Shown: positions 35,917-45,909 of the stretch, one piece after another
How positions within the stretch are numbered: the stretch's first letter is position 1
How the letters are laid out: each line of letters opens with the position of its first letter
Assembly: GCA_041567895.1 (NCBI GenBank)
Contig: JBFGAX010000005.1
Coordinates: 1-64,000 of the forward strand
Reading direction: 5' to 3'
Length of the DNA stretch: 64,000 bases
From: JABDOU01 sp041567895
GTDB lineage: Bacteria > Actinomycetota > Acidimicrobiia > Spongiisociales > SHLN01
Program-made: the position numbers and the translations under genes
Notes under the pieces: model-generated
Database searches by the model: none
What the model saw: the letters and a program-made list of their open reading frames with translations, nothing else
What the model was told of the DNA's origin: nothing

Positions 35917-37620
35917 CTAGCGAGCGAGTGCTCTCACCTGGCGGGCGGCCACCATGAGCGAGTCAAGGTCTGAACCTCCGTCGTGCTTGAGCATGTCCAG
36001 GAATCGGTCCAGGCGCTCGTGACGCTCGGCACGTTGAGCAACGTAGGAGTCGACGGCTTCGGCCGGCGACATCCCGTCTCCACTCGCCATGATCCACTCC
36101 GACAGATCTCGTCGGAGCCGTTCGAGATCACTTTCGAACGACCGGATCGCCCAGCGTTGCCAACGATTTCCCGGAACCAACCGCTCGGCCTGGCGCTGCA
36201 ACCAATCGATACGGTATCGATCACCCACAACCAGGAACAACTCGGCAACCTTGTTGACATCCCAGCCGGTCGCACTCGCAACCTGAATGATGTCAGGCGC
36301 CAGAACCAATTCCTGATGATAGACATGACGAACTGCAATCTGTTCCGGCACTCCCACAGCGACAAGGCGCATGATTTCGCGTTCGAGGTCCGTCCGTTTT
36401 TCTTCCGGAACGAGAGCGGGCAACGACGCCTCGAGATCTCTGAACGCTGATCGCGCACCATCGAGATCGTCCAAACGGGGCATGCGCTCCGGCTGCGCCA
36501 AAAACCAGCGGGTGATGGCTTCTACGAGTTCATCGATGGCCTCGAGCAGCTGGCGTTGAATAGCAGGGTCGGAACTGGCGTCGAGACGTTCGATTTCGCT
36601 CCACCGATGTTGTGCATCGACCAGGCTATGGGCCACCCGGTATGCCTTCACGACTTCTGCCCTGGTCGAACCCGTTTCCATCTGCAGGCGATTGACGAAC
36701 GTGACACCCTGATCATTGATTACGCGGTTGGCGATGACCGTGGCCACGATCTCCCTGCGAAGCGGATGTTCCCACAGCAGATGTCCGAAGCGCTCAACCG
36801 CCAACTCCGGAAAGTAGTCACGCAGAACTCCCATGACGTCGGGTTGATCGGGGATGTCAGACTCCACGACGGCGAACGTGAGGTCCTGCTTGGCGTACGC
36901 CAGCAGCACGGCCAACTCGGGACGATAGAGACCTTCACCGTCGCGACTGCGGTCTTCGAGCTCATCTAGTTTGGGGAGACCCTCCAGCTTACGGCTGAGT
37001 AGCTTGTGCCGTTCGAGTGTCTTCATCAGGTCCTCATACGCTTCTAGGTGACCCGCTGATGTAGCAACCTCCTGCGACAGAATCTGGGCCTGTTCGAAGT
37101 TGTCATAGAGAACCCTCTTCACAACGCCCTCGGTCATTTTTTCGATCAAATCAGTCCGTTCCTCCGCCGCAAGCTCACCTCGCTCGATGGCGAGGCTGAG
37201 GAGGATCTTGAGGTTGACCTCACGGTCTGAACAATCGACACCTCCCGAGTTGTCGATGAAATCGGTGTTGATTGCCCCGCCCTTGCGAGCGAATTCGATC
37301 CGCCCTGCCTGAGTGAACCCGAGGTTGCCACCCTCACCGACGACCCAGCATCTCAAATCGACACCGTCTACCCGTACGGCATCATTGGTACGGTCGTCGC
37401 ATTCGATGTGTGTCTCTGTAGAAGCTTTGACATACGTTCCCACACCGCCGTTCCAGAGGAGATCAACCGGAGCGACGAGCACGGCCCGGATGAGCTCATC
37501 CGGCGTCAGAGCGTCAGCCTCGATCTTGAGAGCCTCGCGAACCTGTGGCGAGAGATCGATCTTTTTGGCTTGGCGGCTGTAAACACCCCCGCCTTCAGAA
37601 ATCAGAGATCGGTCGTAGTC
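35917..37620 (-). CDS. gdh: NAD-glutamate dehydrogenase, 3-prime part after an in-frame TAG
   Basis: These 567 codons continue, in the same frame, the large NAD-GDH that starts at 40656. The first residues, DYDRSLISEGGG, follow directly on the SSW before the TAG at 37621. APVDLLWNGGVGTY and VVGEGGNLGFTQ are conserved GDH motifs; the rest is the C-terminal helical domain. If expressed alone, the best start is GTG at 37482, but that would miss half of the catalytic domain, so a separate functional protein is unlikely. Confidence 0.8.
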   Translation of the reverse strand, partial: DYDRSLISEGGGVYSRQAKKIDLSPQVREALKIEADALTPDELIRAVLVAPVDLLWNGGVGTYVKASTETHIECDDRTNDAVRVDGVDLRCWVVGEGGNLGFTQAGRIEFARKGGAINTDFIDNSGGVDCSDREVNLKILLSLAIERGELAAEERTDLIEKMTEGVVKRVLYDNFEQAQILSQEVATSAGHLEAYEDLMKTLERHKLLSRKLEGLPKLDELEDRSRDGEGLYRPELAVLLAYAKQDLTFAVVESDIPDQPDVMGVLRDYFPELAVERFGHLLWEHPLRREIVATVIANRVINDQGVTFVNRLQMETGSTRAEVVKAYRVAHSLVDAQHRWSEIERLDASSDPAIQRQLLEAIDELVEAITRWFLAQPERMPRLDDLDGARSAFRDLEASLPALVPEEKRTDLEREIMRLVAVGVPEQIAVRHVYHQELVLAPDIIQVASATGWDVNKVAELFLVVGDRYRIDWLQRQAERLVPGNRWQRWAIRSFESDLERLRRDLSEWIMASGDGMSPAEAVDSYVAQRAERHERLDRFLDMLKHDGGSDLDSLMVAARQVRALAR

Positions 37621-40600
37621 CTACCAACTCGATCTCGGCATTTCGAACAGGCGACGCCGCTCCTCGTAGCTGAGATGCGGATGAGGATCGGGATCGAGAA
37701 ATATGTCGCGATGATCGAATGCCGCCAGCAGCTTGAAGTTCTGGGACTGCAGCAATCCATTTCCGAACACGTCGCCGGACATATCTCCAATTCCCGCTAC
37801 CGAGATGATCTGTCTCGTCGCATCGGTTCCGAGGTCTGCGAAATGTCGCTTCACGGACTCCCAGGCTCCCCTTGCGGTAATCGCCAGAGCTTTGTGGTCG
37901 TATCCGGCCGAGCCGCCAGAAGCGAATGCATCACCGAGCCAAAACCCGTATTCGGCCGCAATCGCGTTTGCGGTGTCAGACATCGCAGCTGTGCCTTTGT
38001 CGGCCGCGACCACGAAGTAGGGATCGTCGCCATCATGCCTACGCACGTTCGGAGGAGGCACGATCCTTCCATCTACCAGATTGTCAGTGAGATCCAACAG
38101 CCCCTTCACAAACGTGATATAGCCGGATTTGACGACATCGCGAAGATCACTGCCATCCTCGGGAATGGTTCTCAGAACGAAACCACCTTTTGCACCCGTG
38201 GGAACAATCACGGTGTTCTTCGTCATTTGGGCCTTCATCAAACCAAGTACCTCAGCGCGATAATCCTCACGACGGGTCGACCAGCGCAACCCACCCCGAG
38301 CCACCATGCCGCCGCGCAGATGAACTCCCTCGACGTCCCTGGTGTACACGAATATCTCGTAGAGCGGAACCGGCTGAGGCATTCCCGGCACCAGCGCGGA
38401 GTAGAACTTGAACGACAGGCTCTCCGCATCGGGCCTGAAGGCGCTCGTCCGCACGGTTGCCATGATGAGCTGATAGAAGCTGCGAAGAATCCTGTCCTCG
38501 TCCAGAGAGGTAATGCGATCGAGGCCTTCCAGGATTTCATCCTCGATGGCCTGAGTCTCGGGCTCCCCACCGGCGGGATTGAATCGAGTCTCAAAGAGGC
38601 GAACCAGACGCTGGGCGGTGTTCGGATGGGCGGCGAACGTGTCATTCACGTAACGAACCGTGAAACCAGGAACGACGCGACTCCAATAGGTTCGGTACGC
38701 ACGCAAAATGCCGACTTGCCGATACGTCAGATTCGAGCTGACCACCAACCGATCGAGAGAGTCCGACTCGGCCTCACCCTGTAGCACGGCGAGCACCAGG
38801 TCGACGATCCTGGGCCCGGAGCCCTCGACATCCAGTGGGCTTCCATCTCGATTCAGGACACCGAAATCGTGGATGTAGATCGGTCCACTCTTCTCCTTGA
38901 CCTTCGTCTTTTTCTCTTCGACGATGCGCAATCCGAGCGCTTCGAGAACCGGCAGAATTGTTGAGAGCTCCATCCGAGCGTCGCGACCGTAGACGGCGAG
39001 TCTGGTGAGCGCTTCCTCTTGATCGTCGTTCTGGATGCCGACCGCCAGCTTGGTATCGGCCTCAACCATTGATTCCAGGCGGAGGAGATCGCCAGATGCA
39101 ACGAGCAGGCTGGTGGACGACTTGTAATAGTCGGGCAGAGCGCTCGCCCACCGCTCAACCACATCCGGCCCAACGCCGTGAACGGATTGCAGCGTTGCCG
39201 TCAACCGGTCATCCCACGTTCGCGAAAGATCGATGACTTCCTGTTCGAGCGCTTCATAGGAGACTTCTGGAACCTGGCCCGCGTCGATCCACACGGTGAA
39301 GTGAATTCGGGCTGAACCCGCCTCACCGAGAGCGAGCTGGTAGTCCACCGCCGAACCTCCAAAACGCTCTTTGAACAGGGCCTGGAGATCCTTACGAAGC
39401 CGCGCGTTGAAGCGATCTCGCGGCAGCACCACCATCACCGACACGCTCCTCGCCAGGAGATCGGGGCGAACAAAGAGTCGAACCTGTTCTTTGCGCTCGG
39501 TTGCCAGCAATCCGTGGATGGTCTTGCGAAGATCCTCGACGGGAACCGAGAAGAGTTCGTCTTTCGGGAAACTGTTGAAAACCTGGATGACGGCCTTGTG
39601 ATCGTGTGACCCCTTGATGAGGTCTTCCGCATCCATGACGTCCTGGAGTTTCTCGGCGAGAATGGGAATGGCGGCAGACTCGGTCATCAACGCCCGTGAT
39701 GTGAACAGGCCAACCATGCGCGCCTCGCCGACTACCTCCCCCGCCTCGTCGATGTGCCGGACACCCACATAGTCCATGCGGGCACGCCGATGCACAGTAG
39801 ACACACCGTTGGTTTTGGCTATCACGCACAAAAATCCCGACTCGTAACGCTCCCGGACAGGTTGCGGCAGGTCTGAGAGCAGAACCGGTTCTTCATACTT
39901 TGACTGGCCCGGCTTTGAGAGAATGCCCAAACCTGTTTCCGGTGCGACGACGAGCGCCTTGCCCGCATCGGTGTCAATAATCTTGTATTCGCGATACCCG
40001 AGAAACACGAAATTGAGATCGCGCATCCATTCCAGAAATCGAACCGCAACAGCGATGTCGTCGTAGGAGTAGCGGGCGGATGCGCCTTTTGCGATCTGAA
40101 TCATCCGATCGACGGCGTCCTCCATCTTGTGGAAATCGCGCACGGCAAGCCGGACATCCCCTAGAACCCGGCTGATGGCGGCCTCCAGGTCGCGTTGTTC
40201 GGAAATACTCGGTGCCTCATCGAGCACGTAATGCTGCACAGACTCGGTGTGTTCGGCGTCACGAGCCTTGGTGACTTCGAGCAGATTTCCGTCTCCGTCC
40301 CGAACCGTCCCGATGACTGCTCTGGCGTCCCATTCGACGCTGTACCCCGCTTCTTCAAACACCGCCGTGACAGAATCGACCAGGAATGGGGAATCGTCTA
40401 TGACGATGTCGACGACTGCTGTTTCACTGTCGTACCCGTGGCTATCCATCGTCGGAACGCTCACCCGAACTGCGAGTTCCTGATTCCCACGATCGTTGAC
40501 GAACCTGTACATCTCATCGATGACCGCCACGAGGCTCTCACGACCGGACGCATCCTTGAAGTCGTCAGGAAGGCGCCTCGCGAAGATGGCCGAAAATTGA

Positions 40601-40656
40601 CCGTGTGGATCTAGCGCCGTGGTGGCCGCCTGTGAAGCTTCACCTTGATCCTGCAT
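37621..40656 (-). CDS. gdh: NAD-specific glutamate dehydrogenase (large), 5-prime part ending at premature TAG
   Basis: 1011 codons of the roughly 1580-residue NAD-GDH (L-GDH180-like), which deaminates glutamate to 2-oxoglutarate. The N-terminal ACT-like regulatory region and the first half of the catalytic domain are present, including the substrate-binding VPTGAKGGFV. The frame stops at TAG 37623-37621 after MPRSSW, where homologues continue with W-x-D-Y-D; the downstream frame is intact with no shift. A single GAG-to-TAG change is the simplest cause: real nonsense mutation, strain polymorphism or sequencing error. Without readthrough the product lacks the nucleotide domain. Confidence 0.85.
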   Translation of the reverse strand: MQDQGEASQAATTALDPHGQFSAIFARRLPDDFKDASGRESLVAVIDEMYRFVNDRGNQELAVRVSVPTMDSHGYDSETAVVDIVIDDSPFLVDSVTAVFEEAGYSVEWDARAVIGTVRDGDGNLLEVTKARDAEHTESVQHYVLDEAPSISEQRDLEAAISRVLGDVRLAVRDFHKMEDAVDRMIQIAKGASARYSYDDIAVAVRFLEWMRDLNFVFLGYREYKIIDTDAGKALVVAPETGLGILSKPGQSKYEEPVLLSDLPQPVRERYESGFLCVIAKTNGVSTVHRRARMDYVGVRHIDEAGEVVGEARMVGLFTSRALMTESAAIPILAEKLQDVMDAEDLIKGSHDHKAVIQVFNSFPKDELFSVPVEDLRKTIHGLLATERKEQVRLFVRPDLLARSVSVMVVLPRDRFNARLRKDLQALFKERFGGSAVDYQLALGEAGSARIHFTVWIDAGQVPEVSYEALEQEVIDLSRTWDDRLTATLQSVHGVGPDVVERWASALPDYYKSSTSLLVASGDLLRLESMVEADTKLAVGIQNDDQEEALTRLAVYGRDARMELSTILPVLEALGLRIVEEKKTKVKEKSGPIYIHDFGVLNRDGSPLDVEGSGPRIVDLVLAVLQGEAESDSLDRLVVSSNLTYRQVGILRAYRTYWSRVVPGFTVRYVNDTFAAHPNTAQRLVRLFETRFNPAGGEPETQAIEDEILEGLDRITSLDEDRILRSFYQLIMATVRTSAFRPDAESLSFKFYSALVPGMPQPVPLYEIFVYTRDVEGVHLRGGMVARGGLRWSTRREDYRAEVLGLMKAQMTKNTVIVPTGAKGGFVLRTIPEDGSDLRDVVKSGYITFVKGLLDLTDNLVDGRIVPPPNVRRHDGDDPYFVVAADKGTAAMSDTANAIAAEYGFWLGDAFASGGSAGYDHKALAITARGAWESVKRHFADLGTDATRQIISVAGIGDMSGDVFGNGLLQSQNFKLLAAFDHRDIFLDPDPHPHLSYEERRRLFEMPRSSW

Positions 40657-40768
40657 CGCTACTTTCGCAACCGCGTCCTGCTAACGCTACCAGGCCGCCA
40701 GTTTGAGTTGTCGGTTACCGATACCGTCGGCACCTCGGACATCAAAGCTGAGGAATCACGGCTGGGCG

Positions 40769-42310
40769 TCATAGCCGTGCAATCGACGGAGCCAAACCAG
40801 GAAAGCGAGCGAGGTACTCGGAGCGTTCTTCCTGGAAACGTTCCACCAGGTTCTTGTACTCCTCCAGCCGGTCCTGTGACTCGTACAGGCGTGCCGGCTG
40901 CAAGAGGTCGACGTCGTCGATGCCGGGCACTGCTGCCGCTACCTCATAGCCAAAGTCCGGATCGAGCACCCATTCGATGGTGTCGCCGACGATGCCGGCC
41001 ACGGCAGCGGCCGAATGCGAGATGCTCACTTTTTTCGAGCCGGCTGATTCTTCTCTGCCGCCCACCCTTCCGGTGTTCATCACGAAAGCTTGCAGATGGG
41101 GCATGGTCTGCAGCAGCTCGAGCATCCGATTGCCTTGCAGTGCGTCGTTCGTGAAGAAGAACGGGTTGGTGCCGGGGACGCGGAGGTTCTTGCCCTGCTC
41201 GGCCGCTCCCCCTGCAGAAGTGCCCCGGGTTTCACCGAGCATGAAGTACGTCGCGATTTGATCGCGCGCCAGTCTCGCGACCGCGGGCACGATATTGTCG
41301 TTTCTATTGAGAATCAAGAGATACCTGGCCTGCGGCAGATTCTCAGGATGGCGGTGCGGGATGTTCGCCAAAGGAAACGTGGAGCGGCCATTGGCGGTGT
41401 GCGTGGTGTCGAAGAAATCGACCCGTCCTTCCGAGTCCACCGAGACATTCTCAAGCCACCCGGACGGATGCGTGGTGCCGTAGTAGATCGTCGGTTCGTC
41501 CCTGGGATCCAGTCCGAATGTCTTGGCGAAGCAACCGTTCTCGGATGAGAACACCCGTCCCCCGGGCATGAGGGCAACAAAATCGTCTTGTACCGGCAAC
41601 GAGCCGAGTTGTTGTCGGAAGGTGGTCGTGGTCTTACCTGTTCCGGAAAGACCAATGATCAAGGCTGCTTCCTCTTCTCCGCTCAGGGCCTGATCACCCG
41701 GGAACGTCTTCAGGCCGGCGTGGCAGGCCAGACCACCTTGATCGAAGACATGATGGTTCCACATTCTCAGCCCACCCATCTTCGACTCCCCGAAGTAATC
41801 CGATCCGAGGACCCGGGTTACGCCGGCCTGCAAATCGACCATGATGAGACAATCGTTTGGTTTGCCCGGAGCGGAAAGACCTGGCGTGTAAATCGTCGTG
41901 AATTTCGGAGCCCATGCGGCATCAGGTGGAAAGAAGAGCTGCTGCTGCATCGCAGGAATGTTCGCCTGTGTCTTTTCGATGTAGAGCTGTGCCCCCGCCT
42001 GTACTTCAGACGGCGGCCCGATGTACCCCTCGATCAGAATCATGTCGTGATCGCGAATATAGGCATCCTGTTGAGCTGCCCACGCGGCTGCCTCGGTCGT
42101 GCTGATGGCCGGTTTGAAGCTCTCGGTGTCACTCACGAAAAACGTCGAAGGCGCCAGCCGTGCCGTCACCCTGGCGGTGTAGTTGAGGTTGCCGAACTCG
42201 GTTTCCTGTACTCGCGGCATGTATTCGAGAACCCAGGATCTCATCTCTTCCTGGGTTGGATTCCGGACGACAGACCTGGCCGCAGGCAATTCGAAACTCA
42301 ATCCAACCAA
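40769..42310 (-). CDS. pckA: Phosphoenolpyruvate carboxykinase (ATP)
   Basis: Converts oxaloacetate and ATP to PEP in gluconeogenesis. The 513-residue protein has GLSGTGKTTTTF (P-loop), the substrate motif ETEFGNLNYTARVTAR near residue 36, and ESKMGGLRMWNHHVF. The start is TTG 42310: no ATG or GTG exists between it and the upstream TGA, and homologues begin with a similar GLSFEL stretch. It is divergent from phosphofructokinase, so the opposing glycolytic steps share a 93-bp control region. Confidence 0.92.
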   Translation of the reverse strand: MVGLSFELPAARSVVRNPTQEEMRSWVLEYMPRVQETEFGNLNYTARVTARLAPSTFFVSDTESFKPAISTTEAAAWAAQQDAYIRDHDMILIEGYIGPPSEVQAGAQLYIEKTQANIPAMQQQLFFPPDAAWAPKFTTIYTPGLSAPGKPNDCLIMVDLQAGVTRVLGSDYFGESKMGGLRMWNHHVFDQGGLACHAGLKTFPGDQALSGEEEAALIIGLSGTGKTTTTFRQQLGSLPVQDDFVALMPGGRVFSSENGCFAKTFGLDPRDEPTIYYGTTHPSGWLENVSVDSEGRVDFFDTTHTANGRSTFPLANIPHRHPENLPQARYLLILNRNDNIVPAVARLARDQIATYFMLGETRGTSAGGAAEQGKNLRVPGTNPFFFTNDALQGNRMLELLQTMPHLQAFVMNTGRVGGREESAGSKKVSISHSAAAVAGIVGDTIEWVLDPDFGYEVAAAVPGIDDVDLLQPARLYESQDRLEEYKNLVERFQEERSEYLARFPGLAPSIARL

Positions 42311-42403
42311 TCCTTGGGTAGCAAGCGCTCTGACCAGATTAGGGAATGAGAACGGTGCAAAAGGTCAGTGCTGATTCGAATAGGGTGGACATAGGATTAC
42401 CGG

Positions 42404-43429
42404 ATGAAGGTAGGAATTCTCACGGGCGGTGGTGACTGTCCCGGACTCAACGCGGTCATCCGAGCCGTGGTTCGCCGCGCCGAAGAACATGGCGATACCG
42501 TCCTCGGAATCCGGGACGGATGGAAGGGACTCATCGAGGACTCAACCCGAATCCTCGACGTTGAGGCTTGTCGGGGCATCCTCGTTCGCGGTGGCACCAT
42601 CCTTGGCACAACCAGATATCAACCGTTTGCCTTCGAAGGCGGGGTCGAAGCCTGTCGACGAACGTTCGAGCGACACAATCTCTCGGCATTGATTGCCGTT
42701 GGCGGCGACGGAACGTTGGCCGTGGCCGATCGGATGGTCAAAGAAGGTTTTCCGATTGTCGGTGTTCCCAAGACCATCGATAACGACATCAAGGGTACCG
42801 AGAGAACGTTCGGGTTCGACACAGCAGTCCAGACCGCAACCGAGGCGATTGATCGGTTGCACTCGACGGCGGAGTCACACGATCGCGTCATGGTCGTCGA
42901 GGTGATGGGACGCCACGTCGGCCACATCGCGGCATGGGCAGGGATTGCCGGCGGGGCTTCGGCAATTCTGGTTCCGGAGGAACCGTTCGACATCAAGGAC
43001 ATCTGTCAAATCATCACTCGAAAGCATCACGAGGGACGCTTCGCCACAATCGTCGTCGTTGCCGAAGGAGCACTGCCGATTCCGGGAACCATGGAAATCC
43101 CGGAGCCCGAATTCAACGAGTTCGGACAAATCAAGCACGGCGGCGTTGCTTATGAGGTGGCGAGGGAGCTCGAGCGGGGTACGGGTTTCGAGACGCGGGT
43201 GACGGTGCTCGGCCACATCCAGCGCGGGGGTACCCCCACTGCAACCGACCGGGTCCTCAGCACCCGTTTCGGCGTCGCGGCCATGGACGCCGTGATCGAT
43301 CGAGACTTCGGCGCCATGGTTGCACTCGAGAGTGATCGCATCGTGAGGAAGCGATTGTCAGATTGCGTTGGCGAACTAAAGGTCGTCGAAAACGACCTTC
43401 TCCGTGTTGCAAGGGTTTTCACCAACTAG
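42404..43429 (+). CDS. pfkA: 6-phosphofructokinase (actinobacterial mixed type)
   Basis: Phosphorylates fructose 6-phosphate. The 341-residue protein has TGGGDCPGLN, GGDGT at 100-104 and PKTIDND at 122-128, with the catalytic Asp in TIDND. A Gly at 103 is typical of ATP-users, while Lys at 123 is usual in pyrophosphate-dependent enzymes; this mix is known in actinobacterial PFKs. The phosphoryl donor therefore cannot be fixed. It lies 3 bases before glnD. Confidence 0.93.
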   Translation: MKVGILTGGGDCPGLNAVIRAVVRRAEEHGDTVLGIRDGWKGLIEDSTRILDVEACRGILVRGGTILGTTRYQPFAFEGGVEACRRTFERHNLSALIAVGGDGTLAVADRMVKEGFPIVGVPKTIDNDIKGTERTFGFDTAVQTATEAIDRLHSTAESHDRVMVVEVMGRHVGHIAAWAGIAGGASAILVPEEPFDIKDICQIITRKHHEGRFATIVVVAEGALPIPGTMEIPEPEFNEFGQIKHGGVAYEVARELERGTGFETRVTVLGHIQRGGTPTATDRVLSTRFGVAAMDAVIDRDFGAMVALESDRIVRKRLSDCVGELKVVENDLLRVARVFTN

Positions 43430-43432
43430 TCG

Positions 43433-45727
43433 ATGAACCCGATCTCGACATTTTCAGAGGTACGCCAGTCGATTATCGACGACCCACCTACCGGTCGCGG
43501 GAGAGATATCGGTGAGCGCCTGAGTTCGGCTCTCGATGATGCTTTGATAGCTTCGTCCTCCAGCCTCGATCAGTCGTTCTGCCTCGTAGCGCTCGGGAGC
43601 TACGGACGGCGGGAAATGTGTATCCATTCGGATGTCGACCTCATGATCCTGACGCAGGATCGAAGTCCTGAGAGCACCAAGGCGGCAGTCGATGCCATCT
43701 TCTATCCCCTGTGGGACAGTGGGCTGAGGGTCGGGCACTCGATCCGGACGGTGCAAGAGGCCATCACGGCTTCGCGCGACTCGTTCGAAACGCTCTGCTC
43801 GCTGCTGACCGCCCGTTTGGTGACAGGCGACGCGGCCCGCTTCGAGCACCTGCAGCAAGAGATGACACAGCTGATCAGAAAGAGACCCATCTCAGAAGCG
43901 TTGAAGCAAGAAGAACGTCTGCGGCGAGATTTGCATCCCTGGCCCATCATGAGCATCGATCTCAAGACGGGCCGGTCGGGTCTACGGACCGCACAGGCGA
44001 TTGCATGGGACAGGCAGGCCTCCGGCAACCCGGCAGATACGACAGCGCTAGCGATTGCGGTGGACGACCTGCTTGCGGTGCGAAACGCCCTCCATGCGAC
44101 CAACGATCGGGCAATTGATGCAGTCGTCCTGGATGTGCGCTCGCGTGCCGCTCAGTGGCTGGGGATGAGTCCCAAATCAATGCTTGGAAAGACGCAGACC
44201 GCCATTCGTGCCATCGAGCGAGAGGCCCGTCGTCAGTGGCCCGACCTCGACAAACAGAATCCAGCAGGCATCCGGTTTCGTTTCAAAGCGAAAAAGGCCG
44301 TCACCTCGATGCGTACATCGGTGATCGCCCAAGCCGCCGATGCCGCCGAAGGCGAACGGCTCCTGAGCACACGAGAACTCGAGCGGGCTTCGATGGAATC
44401 CGGTCACTGGAACCCGGAAAACCGGGGGCACCTGTTCCGGCTGATCGCACATCCGGCATCCGGGTGGCAGGTTTTCGACCAGCTCGTGGAGGTCGGATGG
44501 GTCGATCGTTCGATGGGCACATGGACCCACACCGTCGCACTTCCCCAAATGGCACCTTTTCACGAGCATCCGACGGACATCCACCTCTGGCGAACGGTCG
44601 CCGAAATGCAGAGATTGCTCGAATCGGATTCGAACGAGCCCTGGACTTCAGAGTTGGCCGCATCGCTCGACCATCAACAACTGCTCTTTCTCGCCTGGGT
44701 ACACGACATCGGGAAAGGCTTTTTCGAAGATCATTCAGAACGAGGATCGCAGATCATGGGCGCACTCGGTACCCGGCTCGGCATCGAGAAACAACTCTCG
44801 GCCAGGTTGCAGAAACTCATCGAGATCCATCTCCTTCTCGCCAACACCGCAATGCGACGCGACACGAGCGACCCGGCAACCATCCAACATGTCGCCACTC
44901 GAGTCGGCGATGTCGAAACCCTTCAGATGCTCTACCTCCTGACCATCGCCGATGCCAGAGCGACCGGAACGACCATGTGGACCGAGTGGAAAGCGACGCA
45001 GGTCAGATCGCTGTACGCAAACGTCGATACACATTTGGGCGGGTCCACCATCGCCTCGCCACCCGAAACGGGCTCATGGCTCGACGAGGAGGAACAGCTG
45101 CTCAACAGGTCGCTCATGGATACGCCGCTATCGGAGCACGAGGTGAGATTGTCGTTTGGCGGTCAGGCGCCTATCTACGTGTTGACAGTTGTCACCCGTG
45201 ACCACCCCGGACTGTTGAGCGCCATTACCGGGGTCATGGCGATCCACAACATCTCGGTACAGGGGGCCAGGTTGAGCACGACGGAGGCGGGACTTGCCGT
45301 CGATGTGTTCCAGGTGGCAAACGCCCTCACCGTCGACGAGATCGGACCCGACATCATTGATGCCTTCCGTTCCGACCTGGAGAGCGCCCTGGCCGGCTCC
45401 CTGGACGTTCGGGACCGGTTGGCAACGAAGGCCAGCCACTACAGCCCGGGCCTGGAAACGGACGTCAGAACCCGAATCGACGTAACGACGACAACGGGCG
45501 CGACCGTGTTCGAGATCAAAACCGAAGACCGGTTCGGCCTGCTCCACGACCTGTGCAGATCAATCGCAGACACCGGCCTGGACATCCATCTCGCCCTGAT
45601 CGAAACCCGCGGTCCCGAAGCTGTTGACGTCTTCTACCTCACCGAAACCGACGGATCACGCGTGCGTGGCGAGCACGTGATCGAGTTGACTGAACGTTTA
45701 TCAAAGGCCACGGGCTCACGCCAGTGA
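43433..45727 (+). CDS. glnD: [Protein-PII] uridylyltransferase / ACT-domain sensor GlnD
   Basis: Senses glutamine and modifies PII (in Actinobacteria often by adenylylation). The 764-residue protein has a nucleotidyltransferase domain (GSYGRRE near 57, then HSDVDLMI), an HD domain (HPTDIHLWRTV and WVHDIGKGF near 430) and two C-terminal ACT domains (about 575-650 and 690-764). The layout is complete. No glnK/glnB lies nearby. Start ATG at 43433 just after pfkA. Confidence 0.93.
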   Translation: MNPISTFSEVRQSIIDDPPTGRGRDIGERLSSALDDALIASSSSLDQSFCLVALGSYGRREMCIHSDVDLMILTQDRSPESTKAAVDAIFYPLWDSGLRVGHSIRTVQEAITASRDSFETLCSLLTARLVTGDAARFEHLQQEMTQLIRKRPISEALKQEERLRRDLHPWPIMSIDLKTGRSGLRTAQAIAWDRQASGNPADTTALAIAVDDLLAVRNALHATNDRAIDAVVLDVRSRAAQWLGMSPKSMLGKTQTAIRAIEREARRQWPDLDKQNPAGIRFRFKAKKAVTSMRTSVIAQAADAAEGERLLSTRELERASMESGHWNPENRGHLFRLIAHPASGWQVFDQLVEVGWVDRSMGTWTHTVALPQMAPFHEHPTDIHLWRTVAEMQRLLESDSNEPWTSELAASLDHQQLLFLAWVHDIGKGFFEDHSERGSQIMGALGTRLGIEKQLSARLQKLIEIHLLLANTAMRRDTSDPATIQHVATRVGDVETLQMLYLLTIADARATGTTMWTEWKATQVRSLYANVDTHLGGSTIASPPETGSWLDEEEQLLNRSLMDTPLSEHEVRLSFGGQAPIYVLTVVTRDHPGLLSAITGVMAIHNISVQGARLSTTEAGLAVDVFQVANALTVDEIGPDIIDAFRSDLESALAGSLDVRDRLATKASHYSPGLETDVRTRIDVTTTTGATVFEIKTEDRFGLLHDLCRSIADTGLDIHLALIETRGPEAVDVFYLTETDGSRVRGEHVIELTERLSKATGSRQ

Positions 45728-45746
45728 CAAACCCGGGTTCATCGAG

Positions 45747-45821
<75 letters not shown>

Positions 45822-45909
45822 ATATGTGAGGCGTAACGGTAGTCGCAGTTCGGTGCAGAGGGGATTCGGTCACGTCAGCGGTGGAGTCGCTGACAGCTGC
45901 GTACCGACG

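Noticed and set aside
37621..37623. Selenocysteine or pyrrolysine recoding at the GDH stop
   Set aside because: The codon is TAG, not TGA, so SelB cannot act on it; no pyl genes are visible, and the site is not a known Pyl position in GDH.
37482..37623. Frameshift in GDH
   Set aside because: Both parts are in the same frame with 46 open codons between the TAG and the GTG at 37482; only one base need differ.
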